Position numbers and translations under genes: made by a program. Below the pieces are notes generated by a model that saw only the letters and a program-made list of their open reading frames with translations, was not told the origin of the DNA and did no database searches. A stretch of 53,007 nt of DNA, from positions 1 to 53,007 of the forward strand of contig JASCIV010000079.1 in NCBI GenBank assembly GCA_030374735.1, read 5' to 3'. Origin of the DNA: Gracilaria caudata. Taxonomy: Eukaryota; Rhodophyta; Florideophyceae; Gracilariales; Gracilariaceae. Positions 30,495 to 40,769 of this stretch are shown piece after piece (within the stretch, counting starts at the first letter, position 1; each line of letters starts with the position of its first letter).

Positions 30495-30609
30495 CTGAGG
30501 ACTGGAGAGAAGTGGAAAAAAGGGTACAACTTCACGCGGTTGGGTGTTAAGATGACACGAAAGCGCCGAAACGAAGGTCGGAAATACGCAGGCTTGGCCC
30601 TCTAACGAA

Positions 30610-30846
30610 ATGAGTTTGCGGGGTGGGCAATCGCCGATGTCCGTTAATGCTGACGTCGGGAGTTTCGCAACTCCTCAAGGGGAAGTAGTAAGGGTTGCTA
30701 CACGGGAAACGATGTACAAGGGTATTACTTATCATGCGAAGGTAGATGAACACGGTGTTTCGCGGGTGAGCCGCGGTGGAGATGATCTGTTGGTAAATAC
30801 GAACGATTTGCTGCCAAATTCATGCCCTCCTTACATGGACCTGTGA
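30610..30846 (+). CDS. Small 78-residue hypothetical protein, divergent from THOC1
   Basis: ATG-initiated ORF with protein-like composition (for example KGITYHAKVDEHGVSRVSRGG and DDLLVNTNDLLPNSCPPYMDL) and no recognised domain. It shares a 115-bp intergenic region with THOC1 on the opposite strand, so a bidirectional promoter is plausible. An upstream in-frame exon is possible but not demonstrated. Confidence 0.35.
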   Translation: MSLRGGQSPMSVNADVGSFATPQGEVVRVATRETMYKGITYHAKVDEHGVSRVSRGGDDLLVNTNDLLPNSCPPYMDL

Positions 30847-31417
30847 ATGAAAAGTTTTGAAGGTGGTTTTGATGTGAGCGCTCACACACAGCGACCAGTG
30901 AAGATGCACAAGGAAAGAGGCGGTCAATGTCGAAGGTAGATAGAGGATACGAAGCTAGGTGCAGTATCATCGACGTATTGCGCAGTTTACCGAACGGCAA
31001 GCCTCGCTCATCGCCTTGATTTTGCAATCTATAGAGCTGGCATACAGCCTTTTCTGTTCTCCCCATCAAATCAACTTGAAAGCAGCAACTTGTTTTATTG
31101 CTATTTACAAACGGCCGAGTACTTGCTTGCCCACGGTGTCCCACAAAGCTGTTGCTTGCACGTGCACGTTGTACATGATTGCGATACGAAGCGCTTGTGA
31201 TTGTGATGTGGCGCAACGTGACGATGCTGAAAAACATCAACAGTTAGATGAGCGTTGTGTTGTGGTTTGTTAGCATGAAACTAGAACAAGCAATGCATGT
31301 CGAAGCCATAAACGATTGGTACCATACTGGAAACGACACAAGTGCACATAAGCTACACCATCACGTCCACAAATCACACCAAACACGAAGCAAACTAAAA
31401 AAAAGATTAGCAATGCA
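30847..31417. other. Intergenic region between the 30.6-kb ORF and SPC3
   Basis: No recognisable gene. It contains the 3' flanks of two convergent genes and several short ORFs without domains. Confidence 0.4.
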
Positions 31418-32029
31418 TCATGCAAAAGTTACAACTTGTTTGGTGTAGTTTGCGGGCACAACAAAACTGGTATTGCCTTGTTCTCCGTAGAACAGAGGGC
31501 CCATGTACGGCAGGATGTTGTACTTGAACTTCAAGGTAACGTGCGCGTTTCGCAATCCAAAGCCATGATCCTTGAGCGAATACTTGTTGTATTGACCTTT
31601 CTTGTCAATCAAAGCGTCCCGTCGACCGCTCAGAATGTTATCCCATACCACTACTTCATTCCGTGGATGTGTGACAGATTCATATTCCGCCACAACATAC
31701 ACATACATATGATTAATGTTCCACGACCACATCTTTCTAAAGTCTGTGCAAACAAACAGCAAACGTCAGTATCTCACACGCATTGCAAGCTCTCAAAAGA
31801 TTAGGAGGACGCACGCACCAGCATTGATATCGAATCGGATGTATGCTTGATCGCATCGCTCCCTCTGTAACTGGCGCAGAAACTTCATCTCCGTCATTCG
31901 CAACGCAACGGACGGCGCGCTGGTTCGAAGCTGCACGTAACTGAAGGACGATCCGATGGCCACCAAAACGAAGATCATGGTCATCAAATGCGTGAAGAAC
32001 ACGTTCAATCGCGGACCCACGGCGTGCAT
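31418..32029 (-). CDS. SPCS3: Signal peptidase complex subunit 3 (SPC22/23, SPCS3), two exons
   Basis: Exon 1 is 32029-31819 and exon 2 is 31743-31418; together they encode 178 residues, the usual size. The 75-nt intron (31744-31818) starts GTGCGT, has a TACTGACG branch-like site and ends GCACAG. Splicing restores the family's FDINADFRKMWSWN stretch, where plant and animal proteins have FDI-AD-----WN. The N-terminus (MHAVGPRLN, then a hydrophobic anchor VFFTHLMTMIFVLVAIGSSF) gives a type II ER membrane protein. Exon 2 has MYVYVVAEYES, RNEVVVWDNIL, GLRNAHVTLKFKYNILPYMG and TSFVVPANY. The complex cleaves signal peptides in the ER, and this subunit is essential in yeast. Confidence 0.95.
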
Positions 32030-32559
32030 TTTGGGCGCTACGTTCGCTCGCAAACGAGAGCAACTCCCCCTCTGTACTTTTCCACAGTTTGTTCAGTCGA
32101 TGGATGGAAACTTTTAGGTACGTCAGCTCGACGGTCGTAGATCTTGCGCACATTGTCCTGTGATTTTCAAATTGGATACAAGCGCCACAACATGAGCAAT
32201 CAAAACGAAGTGTGTGCTCGTTTGTTGTGCGGCGTCATCGTACAAACGGATGCATTTTGGCACACGCACGTGCGCCACGAAAATTATTGAAACGGGTGGA
32301 AAATTAATTCTTTGCGCATACCAACAGTAACCCTCTTCCAAAATCTGAGCGCTCGGAGATCATGCGAATCGGCGTGTGAGGTGCTCCGCCAGCACGCGCT
32401 GCGCATATCTCCACCACAGACAAACGTCCCGCAATATCTAAAGTTCCCCACCGTTGTCATCGCCGCATCCTCCGCAATGGTTGCTCTTCCACACGCCACA
32501 CCCACGCGCTGCTATCGCCCCAGCCGTCGTCGTCGCCGTTCGCAGCGCTACCAACACCC
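32030..32559. promoter_or_regulatory. Divergent promoter region of SPC3 and the phycobilisome linker
   Basis: 530 bp between two divergently transcribed genes with no other ORF of interest. Both promoters must lie here. No convincing TATA box or light-response element could be assigned by eye. Confidence 0.5.
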
Positions 32560-33495
32560 ATGATGGCGTTTGTGAATCCCACGTTCTCCTCGTTCTGCGG
32601 CAAGCGCGTCACTCGCTCCCCCTCAACATGCGCCGCGCCGCGCATGCGTCCCGTGCACACGCGCAACGTGCGAATGTCCTTCTCTTCGATTGACGACCCT
32701 TCCACGGCCGTCACGCTGTCCGACACCGCGCTGCAGTCCAAGCAAGAGGTACTGTACGCCGTGTACAAGCACGTCTTCGGAAACTCGTACGTCATGGAAG
32801 AAGAACGTGCCGAATTCGCCGTGGTCGACAGCCAGTTTCTCATGGGCCGTCTCTCCGTTCGCGAGCTTGTGCGCGCCATTGGTAAGAGCGCGTTGTACAG
32901 GAAACGCTTCTTCGAACGTTCTGGACCGTATCGTTTCATCGAACTCAACTACAAACACTTCCTGGGACGCGCGCCGGCCAGTCAGGACGAAATCTCGTTC
33001 CACGTACAAACGCTGACGAATGAAGGATATGATGCTGAGATCGATTCGTATTTGGAATGCGGCGAGTACGAGGAACGATTCGGAGATAACGGTGTGCCAC
33101 GATTTATTTTCGAGGGCATGTATGAGCGTAACGACTGTTTCAACAGAATGACCATTCTGCGTAAGCATTGGGACGGCTGTTCTACCAGTACTGTATCCGG
33201 ATCAACGGCGCCTGCGAAGAGTATTCCGGCGCAGCTCATCATGGGACGTGGCGGTTACGTGAACGGTTTTGTGGGAGTGCTCAAGGGTCTACCGGCTGGT
33301 TTCCGTCCACAACCAGTGCAACGCGCACCGAATCCGTTGTTCCCGTCGAACCCGCAGGCGCCGGTGCGGGTGCGATATAAGATTGCTGAAAACTTGTACC
33401 AGGTGTTTGAGGTGCCTGGTGTGGAGCCCAAGTACGACCCGGCGTGGAAGAAGGAACGTATGGCAGTGAAGAGATGGAACGGTGCGTGGTTTTAG
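32560..33495 (+). CDS. Phycobilisome rod linker polypeptide, plastid-targeted
   Basis: 311 residues. Linkers of this family thread through stacked phycocyanin or phycoerythrin hexamers and set their spectral tuning in the light-harvesting phycobilisome on the stromal thylakoid face. Residues 1-45 form a transit-peptide-like leader (FVNPTFSSFCGKR, rich in Ser, Thr and Arg), with FVNP giving the N-terminal phenylalanine typical of red-algal and glaucophyte leaders. The phycobilisome linker domain (PF00427-like) covers about residues 55-230: FLMGRLSVRELVRAIGKS, YRFIELNYKHFLGRAPAS, SYLECGEYEERFGDNGVPRF and LRKHWDGCSTSTVSG. The C-terminal 80 residues are proline-rich and end in a basic, aromatic tail. 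Assignment to a particular rod position is not possible. It is intronless; a T13-type run follows the stop. Confidence 0.93.
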   Translation: MMAFVNPTFSSFCGKRVTRSPSTCAAPRMRPVHTRNVRMSFSSIDDPSTAVTLSDTALQSKQEVLYAVYKHVFGNSYVMEEERAEFAVVDSQFLMGRLSVRELVRAIGKSALYRKRFFERSGPYRFIELNYKHFLGRAPASQDEISFHVQTLTNEGYDAEIDSYLECGEYEERFGDNGVPRFIFEGMYERNDCFNRMTILRKHWDGCSTSTVSGSTAPAKSIPAQLIMGRGGYVNGFVGVLKGLPAGFRPQPVQRAPNPLFPSNPQAPVRVRYKIAENLYQVFEVPGVEPKYDPAWKKERMAVKRWNGAWF

Positions 33496-33729
33496 CTTTT
33501 TCTATTTATTCTTTTTTTTTTTTTCCTCTGCTCATGAAGGAGTAGAGCGACGGAGCACGAAACGGAGAGGAGGCAGTTGCGTGCGTGCTGTGTGCATATC
33601 TAGTTACGCAGAGGGTCGGTTCAAACAGAATGTAAAAGAGTTATTATAACCCTTGGGTGCGTAGATGCCATCTACGCTCCAAAACAAAAAAAGAAAAGAA
33701 AGAGGAACAAAATAAAAAAAAAAGCGCCG

Positions 33730-34671
33730 CTACGCAAGCGGGTGAGCAGACGTGGTGCGGATCACGGCACTGGCGTAACTGACGCTGGAATCGGACATCG
33801 ACACGCATCGCGAACTCTGTTTGTACCGAACAAAGCTGGTGCTGAAGCGCTGTCTGCAGTGCGCCGAGCAGTAGCACAACGCGCTCATGAGCACGCCGAT
33901 GGGGTGTCGTCCGCACACCGTGTTATCGGTGTGGCGCTGGTACGCGCAGAACGACGCGTGATCGCCCGATTCGATACAGCGCATGCCCTCGCGATCCAGC
34001 TTTTCAATGCTCTGCCAGATGTGCTGCGACTCTCGATCCACCCTGGTGTAGCCGAAGCGCGCGCCCCAGTGACAGAAATCCGACGACACCACGAAGAACG
34101 TCTCGCCGTCCCCAATCCACGTGGAGAACACGCGTCCAAACGCGCGTTCCTTCTCCTCAGATAACGAGCCCACCACGATGGGCACAACTTTAACGTCGAC
34201 ATTTGCAAACACTAATCGAATGTACGGCAGATGCATTTCAATCGAATGCTCTGCCTCATCGTTAAACAAACTCATGCTCACAAATCGCACCGATCGATCG
34301 TCGGTACAAAGCAAGCCGTCCACCATTTCGCGATCCACGTTCAAATCTCCCAGCGGCGTCTCCAGAGTGTGTGCGGCGGACAACGCGCAGGTGTCCTTCA
34401 TGTACACGTGATGACTGGGTCCCAGTACCACCACGCGCGAAAATCGTCGCGCATCGATTGCGGCGTACGCAAACGCGGCGGTGGAGCCCGAATAAGAGAA
34501 GCCTGCGTGCGGCGCGATGATGGCATGAGTGACGGATGTGGCGTGTGATGATGCATTCAACTCGTGTCGAGCTTCTTGTAACCAGCCTTGTAACGATCGA
34601 CGCAGCTTGTCGGGCGATGCATCATACCATGAGCCTGCGTGAGTGGCTCGACGACGACGTATGTTTGTCAT
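33730..34671 (-). CDS. MEMO1: MEMO1-family protein
   Basis: 313 residues from the ATG at 34671 (the frame is open further upstream but lacks homology). The MEMO family is related to class III extradiol dioxygenases. Human MEMO1 binds metal and has reported oxidase-like and iron-related roles; other members are of unknown function. All three metal ligands of the human protein have counterparts: H55 in APHAGFSYSG, a histidine in GPSHHVY (87/88) and C253 in NTVCGRHPIG. Other conserved blocks are RRATHAGSWY at the N-terminus, HSIEMHLPYI and VVSSDFCHWGARFGY. Length and motif order match the family. It is cytosolic by default, with no targeting peptide from this start. Confidence 0.93.
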   Translation of the reverse strand: MTNIRRRRATHAGSWYDASPDKLRRSLQGWLQEARHELNASSHATSVTHAIIAPHAGFSYSGSTAAFAYAAIDARRFSRVVVLGPSHHVYMKDTCALSAAHTLETPLGDLNVDREMVDGLLCTDDRSVRFVSMSLFNDEAEHSIEMHLPYIRLVFANVDVKVVPIVVGSLSEEKERAFGRVFSTWIGDGETFFVVSSDFCHWGARFGYTRVDRESQHIWQSIEKLDREGMRCIESGDHASFCAYQRHTDNTVCGRHPIGVLMSALCYCSAHCRQRFSTSFVRYKQSSRCVSMSDSSVSYASAVIRTTSAHPLA

Positions 34672-35660
34672 GACCCAAAACAAAAAAAAGAGCACAACGT
34701 GAACGTGAAAAGAAAAACGCAAGTGAGCAGTTGAAGACGTAGCGGATGGCGGTGGCACACGGAAAACAAGTGCGTATGGAGAAGGAAAAGCGCTTATCAA
34801 GAGCGACTGTTCAAAAGCACGAGTAAGCCGAGGGGACGCACGCAGCCAGACGCGGTTGTGTACTGACGGCTGCGCCGGCGTAGAAAAGAGAGGGCGATGC
34901 ACGAATGCACGGACGAACGAGTAAGGGCGGAGAGCGAGGGTTTTCGGGGGAGGGGGGAAAACGGAAGGAGACGAAGCACGCAAGCACGAGCCGCAAAAAG
35001 GCCAAGCCGAAACACGCAACGCGTGAGCGAGGGCGCAGCGAACGCGGAGCTGCACAGGCAGAGACAGTGCCAACGTCGCGTTAAAAAAGCAAGAGGGGGG
35101 GGTGGTGGACGAACGAATGCAGATTTTTTCGTTGGCCACAATGCGAAATGTAGATTTGAACGCGCGTCTCCAAACGCCACCGCACACCCCCGCCCGACTC
35201 GCCACACGCCACACGCGCCGCTCATCGAAAGCGCCTCCGTCTCCAACGCTAACTGCTGTGACCGCGAACGCGCGCGTGGACGGTGACGCCATTGAGAAGC
35301 GCGCTCATCGCGTCGGTTGGGCGCGCCGAAACGGCGCCATGTCGTGGCGCTGCAGCAATGTGTTTGGCTCGCGCGCAGATACGATTGCGTAACAATATCT
35401 GCGAGCTGTTTTTCGGATATTTTGCGCGGGCCATGCGCCGCTGTTTTACGTGCATGAGAGAAAGCGCCGTTCTGCTGTTGCTTTGCACGTGCACACGTGC
35501 GTACGTGCACACGTGCCGACGTGGCACATACCGCGAGTGTGCCACCGCGATAGCGCTGCCCTTGGCACTTCAAGAGTGTGAGACTTGTGTGGGTACGAAG
35601 GTAACATTATGCGGGGAAGAGGGATGGCGGGATGCCGCTTGTGTTGTATCTTTTCTACAT
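34672..35660. other. Intergenic region between MEMO1 and Yippee
   Basis: GC-rich, arginine-codon-rich frames on both strands without homology. G-runs lie near 34947-34956 and 35094-35105. No gene is supported; it holds the MEMO1 promoter and the Yippee 3' flank. Confidence 0.4.
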
Positions 35661-36240
35661 CAGCTCCACTGCTTGTCCTTGCTGATCTTCGCCTTCTCCT
35701 TCGCACACGCGCGCACGCACCGCCGCAAAAACCGCACCGGGAGGAGAAAGAACACACCGGCGTCAGCGCGAAACGAACACGCCACAGCGCAAGAAACGCG
35801 CACGCGCACAAACACACAACCACACGTACCACAAGGAACTTGTTCTCCTTATACTTCTGTCCATCGTCACGAGCCTCGAGCTAAACACGCAAAAACAAAA
35901 AAAAGACAAAGCGCTCCTCCCCCGGTCAGAACGTCGTCATCGTTCGCCATCACCAACAAGAAAGCGCGTTGCTCCGCAACAAACGTACGTACTTCCAGCC
36001 CAACACGTTGTTACACACATTGCAATAGATGTCCGCCACCGTGTGCATTCCAGTCATGAGCGGGCGCTCCTCCGTCTCGCCCAACGACACATTGATCACA
36101 TTCTTTATCAGGTATGCGCGTCCATGCTTGCCCGTGAAGTTCTTGGACATGATGTCGTCATGATACGCCAAATGAGCCGCACAACTCTGACAACACCACA
36201 CCTTATCTCCCGCCAAATACGCCTGAAACAGTCGTCCCAT
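35661..36240 (-). CDS. YPEL: Yippee-like (YPEL) zinc-binding protein, three exons
   Basis: Exons on the minus strand are 36240-35989, 35880-35830 and 35699-35661, encoding 113 residues. Intron 1 (35881-35988, 108 nt) and intron 2 (35700-35829, 130 nt) both start GTACGT and both contain CTGAC branch-like sites. Intron 1 ends GTTTAG; intron 2 ends GCGAAG, which lacks a good pyrimidine tract. Splicing gives the full family sequence: GDKVWCCQSCAAHLAYHDD, RAYLIKNVINVSLG, then CNVCNNVLGWKY joined to LEARDDGQKYKENKFLV and EKAKISKDKQWS. The zinc motif C-x2-C-x52-C-x2-C is exact (C17, C20, C73, C76). YPELs are highly conserved eukaryotic proteins of poorly defined function, linked to the cell cycle and to CTLH ubiquitin ligase complexes. 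Confidence 0.93.
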
Positions 36241-36527
36241 TCAGCTTCTTCACCAGCAGCAAAACAAACACAACGCCCTCTTTCTTTCTTTGTTCAAGCA
36301 GCACAAAACAAAAAAAGCGCCACCACACTCGCCAACGCGCGTGGAAGCAACAGCAGCCACACCCCGCCGTGCACTCACAACACCCCACGCGAGCAGCGCC
36401 TAAATGCTGTGCACACACACGCACACCAGCGCTTTCCCGCACGCAGTCCAACGCCAGACGCGCATCTTCTCGTGACTTGCACCAGCGCACGTCAGCACGC
36501 ACACACACGCCAGCACGCCCACGTGTG

Positions 36528-37484
36528 CTAGTAGATGCCGTGTCGACTCCATTTGAGTCCGCACGCGTTACACAGCGAGCGACATCCATCCGGCCCCTTG
36601 CGCATCATCGGCGTCAATTTGGCCGACATCGAACAGCGCGCACACGCCTCCTTCACCACCACCGCGCCCGAGCGCTCCTCCTCTCCCGCCGCGCCCGCGC
36701 TGCCGCCGCCGCCGCCCACGCCACCACTCGTGCCACTGCCCGAACGCACGCCGCGTCGACACCGCGCGCGCTTCGCGCCGCCCTTGGAAGCGCTCGTGGC
36801 GTCGCGCGCGCGCGATTTCCACGACGTGCAGCTCACGTCGGTGGGCGAGTGACACGCGTCGTGACGCGGCGCTTTTTGAGGCGCGACGCTGGCGTCGCGC
36901 TCGCGCAGCGCGCTCAGCAGCGCGGCGGCGGTGGGCGCGGCGCCGGCGGCAGCGTAGCTGTGCGCGGCGCGCTTGTGGATGGCGCGCAGCGGCGATGCGG
37001 TGCGCCCTGCGCGCCGCGCGGGCGACCGACGCGCCGGCGCTGACGTCGACGCAGACGTCGACGTCGACGTCGACGGCGGCGGCGGCGGCGGCGGCGGAGG
37101 AGGAGGAGGTGGTGGTGGTGGTTGTGGTTGTGGTTGTGGTTGTGGTTGTGGTTGTGGCGGTGGTGATGGCTGTGGCTGTGGGGGAGGTGAGGACGGTGCG
37201 AGTTCGACGTGAAAGGCCATGCTGCGATTGTCCACGTCCATGAGATGGGTGAGCGACATGAGTTGATCGTTTTCGCGTGCTTCACAATCGTCTGTGGGCG
37301 TCGGGTGCACGTCCGGTGGCGCTGTAGCCATCATGACCGCCCTCATGGACAGCTGCGTCAGCGGCGACAACGGCGGTGTATTGTCCAGCGACGGTAGCTC
37401 GGCACACAGCCAGGCGTCAAGTTCGACGCTTGCCAATTCATCAGACACCACACTCATCGCGATGTTGTGCAAGCCAATCGCCAT
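36528..37484 (-). CDS. GATA-type zinc-finger transcription factor
   Basis: 318 residues from the first ATG (37484). The frame stays open upstream with plausible sequence (SFFALLEQATTDCEQC), so an earlier start or exon is possible. One GATA finger sits at the extreme C-terminus, C-x2-C-x20-C-x2-C. It contains LTPMMRKGPDGCRSLCNACGL, like the 20-residue-loop fingers of plant TIFY/ZIM-type GATA factors rather than the 17/18-residue loops of animals, but no TIFY or CCT domain is visible. The centre carries a Pro-Gln repeat merging into about 16 prolines and a Ser-Thr repeat, encoded by triplet and hexamer repeats around 37060-37190. It is a predicted nuclear DNA-binding regulator; its targets are unknown. 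Confidence 0.88.
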   Translation of the reverse strand: MAIGLHNIAMSVVSDELASVELDAWLCAELPSLDNTPPLSPLTQLSMRAVMMATAPPDVHPTPTDDCEARENDQLMSLTHLMDVDNRSMAFHVELAPSSPPPQPQPSPPPQPQPQPQPQPQPPPPPPPPPPPPPPPPSTSTSTSASTSAPARRSPARRAGRTASPLRAIHKRAAHSYAAAGAAPTAAALLSALRERDASVAPQKAPRHDACHSPTDVSCTSWKSRARDATSASKGGAKRARCRRGVRSGSGTSGGVGGGGGSAGAAGEEERSGAVVVKEACARCSMSAKLTPMMRKGPDGCRSLCNACGLKWSRHGIY

Positions 37485-39410
37485 ACACTGCGCATTGCGC
37501 GCAAATCCACACTGCTCACAATCTGTCGTGGCCTGTTCCAAAAGTGCAAAAAACGACTGCGTGCGAGCGACGCGGCGGTGCACCACGACGGCGACGACGA
37601 CGACGATGACGACGACGACGGAGATGGCGATGCGACGCGTGCGATTTTGCGCGCGTGAGAGAAGGGGGGGGGCGCGCGCGTGCGATGGCGCAATGCACGC
37701 TTTAAATTAAGCTTTCCCGGTACACGTGGCTTACGCGCGAGTGTGCGTTTTTGTTGGGGGGGGGGGGGGGAGGGTTGACGACGGGGGGGGGGTACGTGCT
37801 GCGTTCGCGTGCGCTGCACGTGCTGAGCGTGCGATGGCGTGCGCGCTGACGCGCTGATTGTTGCTGGCTGCGTCGCTGCAGCGCGCTTGAAGCTCTCACA
37901 GAAACGACGTGAACAAAAAGTTCGCATTGCCGCAATCTATCTCTTCTTTTTTTGCGTTTTTGTGAACGTTTACCTTCACATGTGTGTGTGTGTGTGTGTG
38001 TGTTTTCGATAGCTCTCCATCTCTGCGCGCATCCTTGCACCACGCTGCGCTGCGCGCGCTTTTCGCGTCGCGTCGCGTGGCGACGCTCGCGCAGGCGAGC
38101 GCGTTGTGGCGTGGCAGACAACGGGAACAAAAGCACGGCGAGCACGCCAAACCGCAGCGGTGGGCGCTATTGCCGCAGCGCGTGTTTGCGGCGCTTCGCG
38201 TTGGGCCACGCGCAAAGAAAAAAAAAAAAAAATAATAAAGCAACGCGCCGTTGTTGCGGTGTGCGAGCGTGCGGCCGTGGCGCGTTCAGCACGGAGTTGT
38301 GACCACCGCGGTGGCTGCCATCGGCGTCGGCCACACATTGATGATGATGCTGCCAAAGGCGCTTCGCTTGCTTGATTTGGCGCACATTCTGATGAATGCT
38401 GTTGCTAGATAGATGGACAGCGCCGACAGTGCAGCCGACAGCGCTTTTCGCGCGTGCAACGCGTCGCGCTTTCTGTGCTGTGTGATCGCGGTGATTCGGT
38501 TGTGTGACGAGCCTTGTGATGGATGGATCACAACTATTTTGTTTTTTTTTCGTTTTTTTTTCTTTTTTCCGCGTTGGTAAACACTTTTTCATTTTTGGGT
38601 GCACGCGTGTTTGCGCCGCGATGGCTTTGCGTGCTCGCACCAACATCGAGTTGTTCTTTCGGAGGCTTGCGTCTGTATCGTGTGCAAAAAGTGACGGCCC
38701 CGAACGCGCATCAACGCGCGTTTGGCTTTGCGCACGGACAGCAGCACATGGCTTTCAGTTGCACGCAGCTCAGCTTTTTTGGATGCACGCGCCGACGCTG
38801 TGTGCTACACACATCAACTGGGCCGCGCTTTTGCTGACACACAACTCATCAAACCATCGCTCGTTCAAGCGATACACAATCAACCGCCGTTACAAAACAC
38901 ACACCACCACCACCGTGCACGGCGTTAACGCAGCCAACCGTTTTGGACGCGCACAAACCGCACACGTTCACCATCCACTCGTGTGTGCTAGCCGCTTACA
39001 AACAGGCTGCCTACCAAACAACCTTTTGGCTGTACGCTGCGGCGCCGGCGTTCAGCTCGCCTTTGTGTGAAGCAATCTGCCTGTAATACAACTGCAGCCG
39101 CTTGCGCCACACCTGCTCACCAACGCTTCCACTTGCCGTCAAGCTCCCGTCGTCCATACCAATGCGCCAACATATATCCGCTCTTTTCTTTCTACAGCAG
39201 CCTCTGCACCTCTGTTTCGCAATGAACGGCGCTTCCCAGTAGCTCAGAACAATACAGTCTGAGACAACCAACAGCCGCATGCCATTTTGCTGCGTCACCA
39301 TCCATTCATGTGGTAGAAGCCCGCAATTGAGCTGATCAGTGAGAGTGCTCCCCGAACTGTTGAGCGATCCTCTTTGTCGCTTCACGCTACCCTTGTTACT
39401 GTGGCCACCA
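37485..39410. other. 1.9-kb gene-poor, simple-repeat-rich region
   Basis: Contains a GAC/GAT triplet run (37587-37625), G15 (37756-37770), G10 (37783-37792), (TG)11 (37981-38002) and A15 (38218-38232). An 81-residue minus-strand frame at 38286-38531 has two hydrophobic stretches and might encode a small membrane protein, but nothing supports it further. The other frames are low-complexity shadows. Confidence 0.4.
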
Positions 39411-40769
39411 TTACGAGCACACCTCACCCTCGTTATAGAACAGCGTCAGCTCCTCACCATCTGCCGCTGTCGTCGACGCCGCCGCTGGCACCGCCGTCGT
39501 TGCTACCGCCGCCAACGCCACCTCTGCTCCCATCGCTCCAGCCGCCCTAGAGCCCATGTCCGCACTCGCTGCTATCGCAGTATCGACTTGCGGCTGCACG
39601 CCCGTCGACGTCGCAATGCTGCCCACCTCCTGCGAGAGTTCTGCGAACTGCGAACAGAAATAGAACGAATCTGACGGCTCGCTCACCACGTTTCTGAGAT
39701 ATGCCTCGTTTGGCACGGCGCCAATTCCGATCGCCACCAGCGAGATGCCCTCTGCCTTGATCAGGTCGGCTGAGCGCGCTGGCGGACTTTTCCCGTCCGT
39801 TGTCAACACCACCGTTCTTTTGCCCTCTTTGCCTCTCAATTCGTGGTAGCATCGCTGCAAGCCGGCTTCAATTGATGTGCCGCCGCCTATGCTCCTTTCC
39901 GCAAGCACCAGTTCGTTGAACATGTCTACATCCGCTGTGCTGGTGGAGATCACCGAGCTCACTTGGTCAAACAAGAATGCGGAGTATTGCGTCTTCACTT
40001 CCTCGTCGTATATGACGTCGGCAGTGTCCGTCACAAACAGTTGAGTCGTTTTGAAATGATCAGCGCTGATGGAGCCGCTCTTGTCGATGGCAAAGCACAC
40101 GTAGTTCTGCAGACAAACCTTCACGGCGCATTGAAGTCTGGGCACCAATCTCCTCGCCGTACTGAACTTGGAAAGCTCGCCTTTTGATAACGTGATGTAG
40201 CTTCTTGGCGGGTTTGCCAGCTTCTTTAAGAACTGCTCGGTAATCTTTGTTGGTGGAGATCCAATTGCAATGCTTGTATACCTGCGATCAACACCTTGTG
40301 CAACTTGCCGAAATGCTGGTGACCTGCCCTTGAAGCGCTCTCCACCGTCCGAAATCGTAATGATTCGTTGATTCTTTTTGCTACCCCTAAGACGTTTTTC
40401 ACAGCGGCTGAAAGCAAATCTAAACAATAGAAACTCGTTGAAATCACGTCTTAAGATCAGGCTGCGCTTAAACGAAGCCGCGTTCTTCGTTGGGCCGGAC
40501 TGAAACGGAAGAGAATCTTCAAACCCGTAGGCAGAGTAGGAGACGTCACTTTCGGAATCGGCGAATACATCCACAATGTTTTTCATCAGGGTATCCAGCT
40601 CTTATTTGGGCATGGAGCAACTCTGATCGATCACGAAACATACATTTATCTCGCATTTTGGTGGTCCTCCTGCGTTTGCAAGCTGACGCTCTGTACCGAC
40701 AGCCACAGGCCTGTTGAACAGAACCGCGAATAGTAAGGAAAAAACCAAGCGACAGAACACCCGAGCCAT
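39411..40769 (-). pseudogene. Secreted tandem von Willebrand factor A domain protein with one in-frame stop
   Basis: The ATG at 40769 opens a signal peptide (MARVFCRLVFSLLFAVLF, cleavage near VAVG). The first vWA domain starts with a MIDAS motif, D48-Q-S-C-S in CFVIDQSCS. A TAA at 40602-40604 (codon 56) interrupts the frame, which then continues in the same phase for nearly 400 codons. That part includes the rest of vWA1 (IITISDGGERF, TSIAIGS) and a second vWA domain with an intact metal site: DKSGS near residue 229, GGGTS and VVLTTDGKS. The C-terminus is Ala-rich and ends with a short cysteine tail (YNEGEVCS). vWA domains mediate metal-dependent adhesion, and this would be an extracellular or cell-wall protein. 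Possibilities are a recent pseudogene, stop read-through, reinitiation at 40586, or sequencing error. A 3' fragment of a relative lies at 43.3 kb. Confidence 0.75.

Noticed and set aside
30552..30605. Frame starting MTRKRRNEGR, similar to the N-terminus of ribosomal protein eS26
   Set aside because: It stops after 17 codons, no suitable splice donor follows, and no downstream exon with the eS26 cysteine motifs was found. Probably coincidence.
34797..36059. Long overlapping frames on both strands around MEMO1 and Yippee (258 codons each)
   Set aside because: Composition is Arg/Thr/His-rich without domains; they overlap supported exons of Yippee and MEMO1 in other frames.
38504..39070. 188-codon plus-strand frame with a Phe-rich N-terminus
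   Set aside because: The Phe run is encoded by a T-rich stretch, and the remainder has no recognisable domain or splice context.
39011..39427. Minus-strand frame overlapping the end of the vWA gene, considered as its continuation by frameshift
   Set aside because: The 43.3-kb vWA relative shows no similarity beyond the short cysteine tail, so continuation is unsupported.
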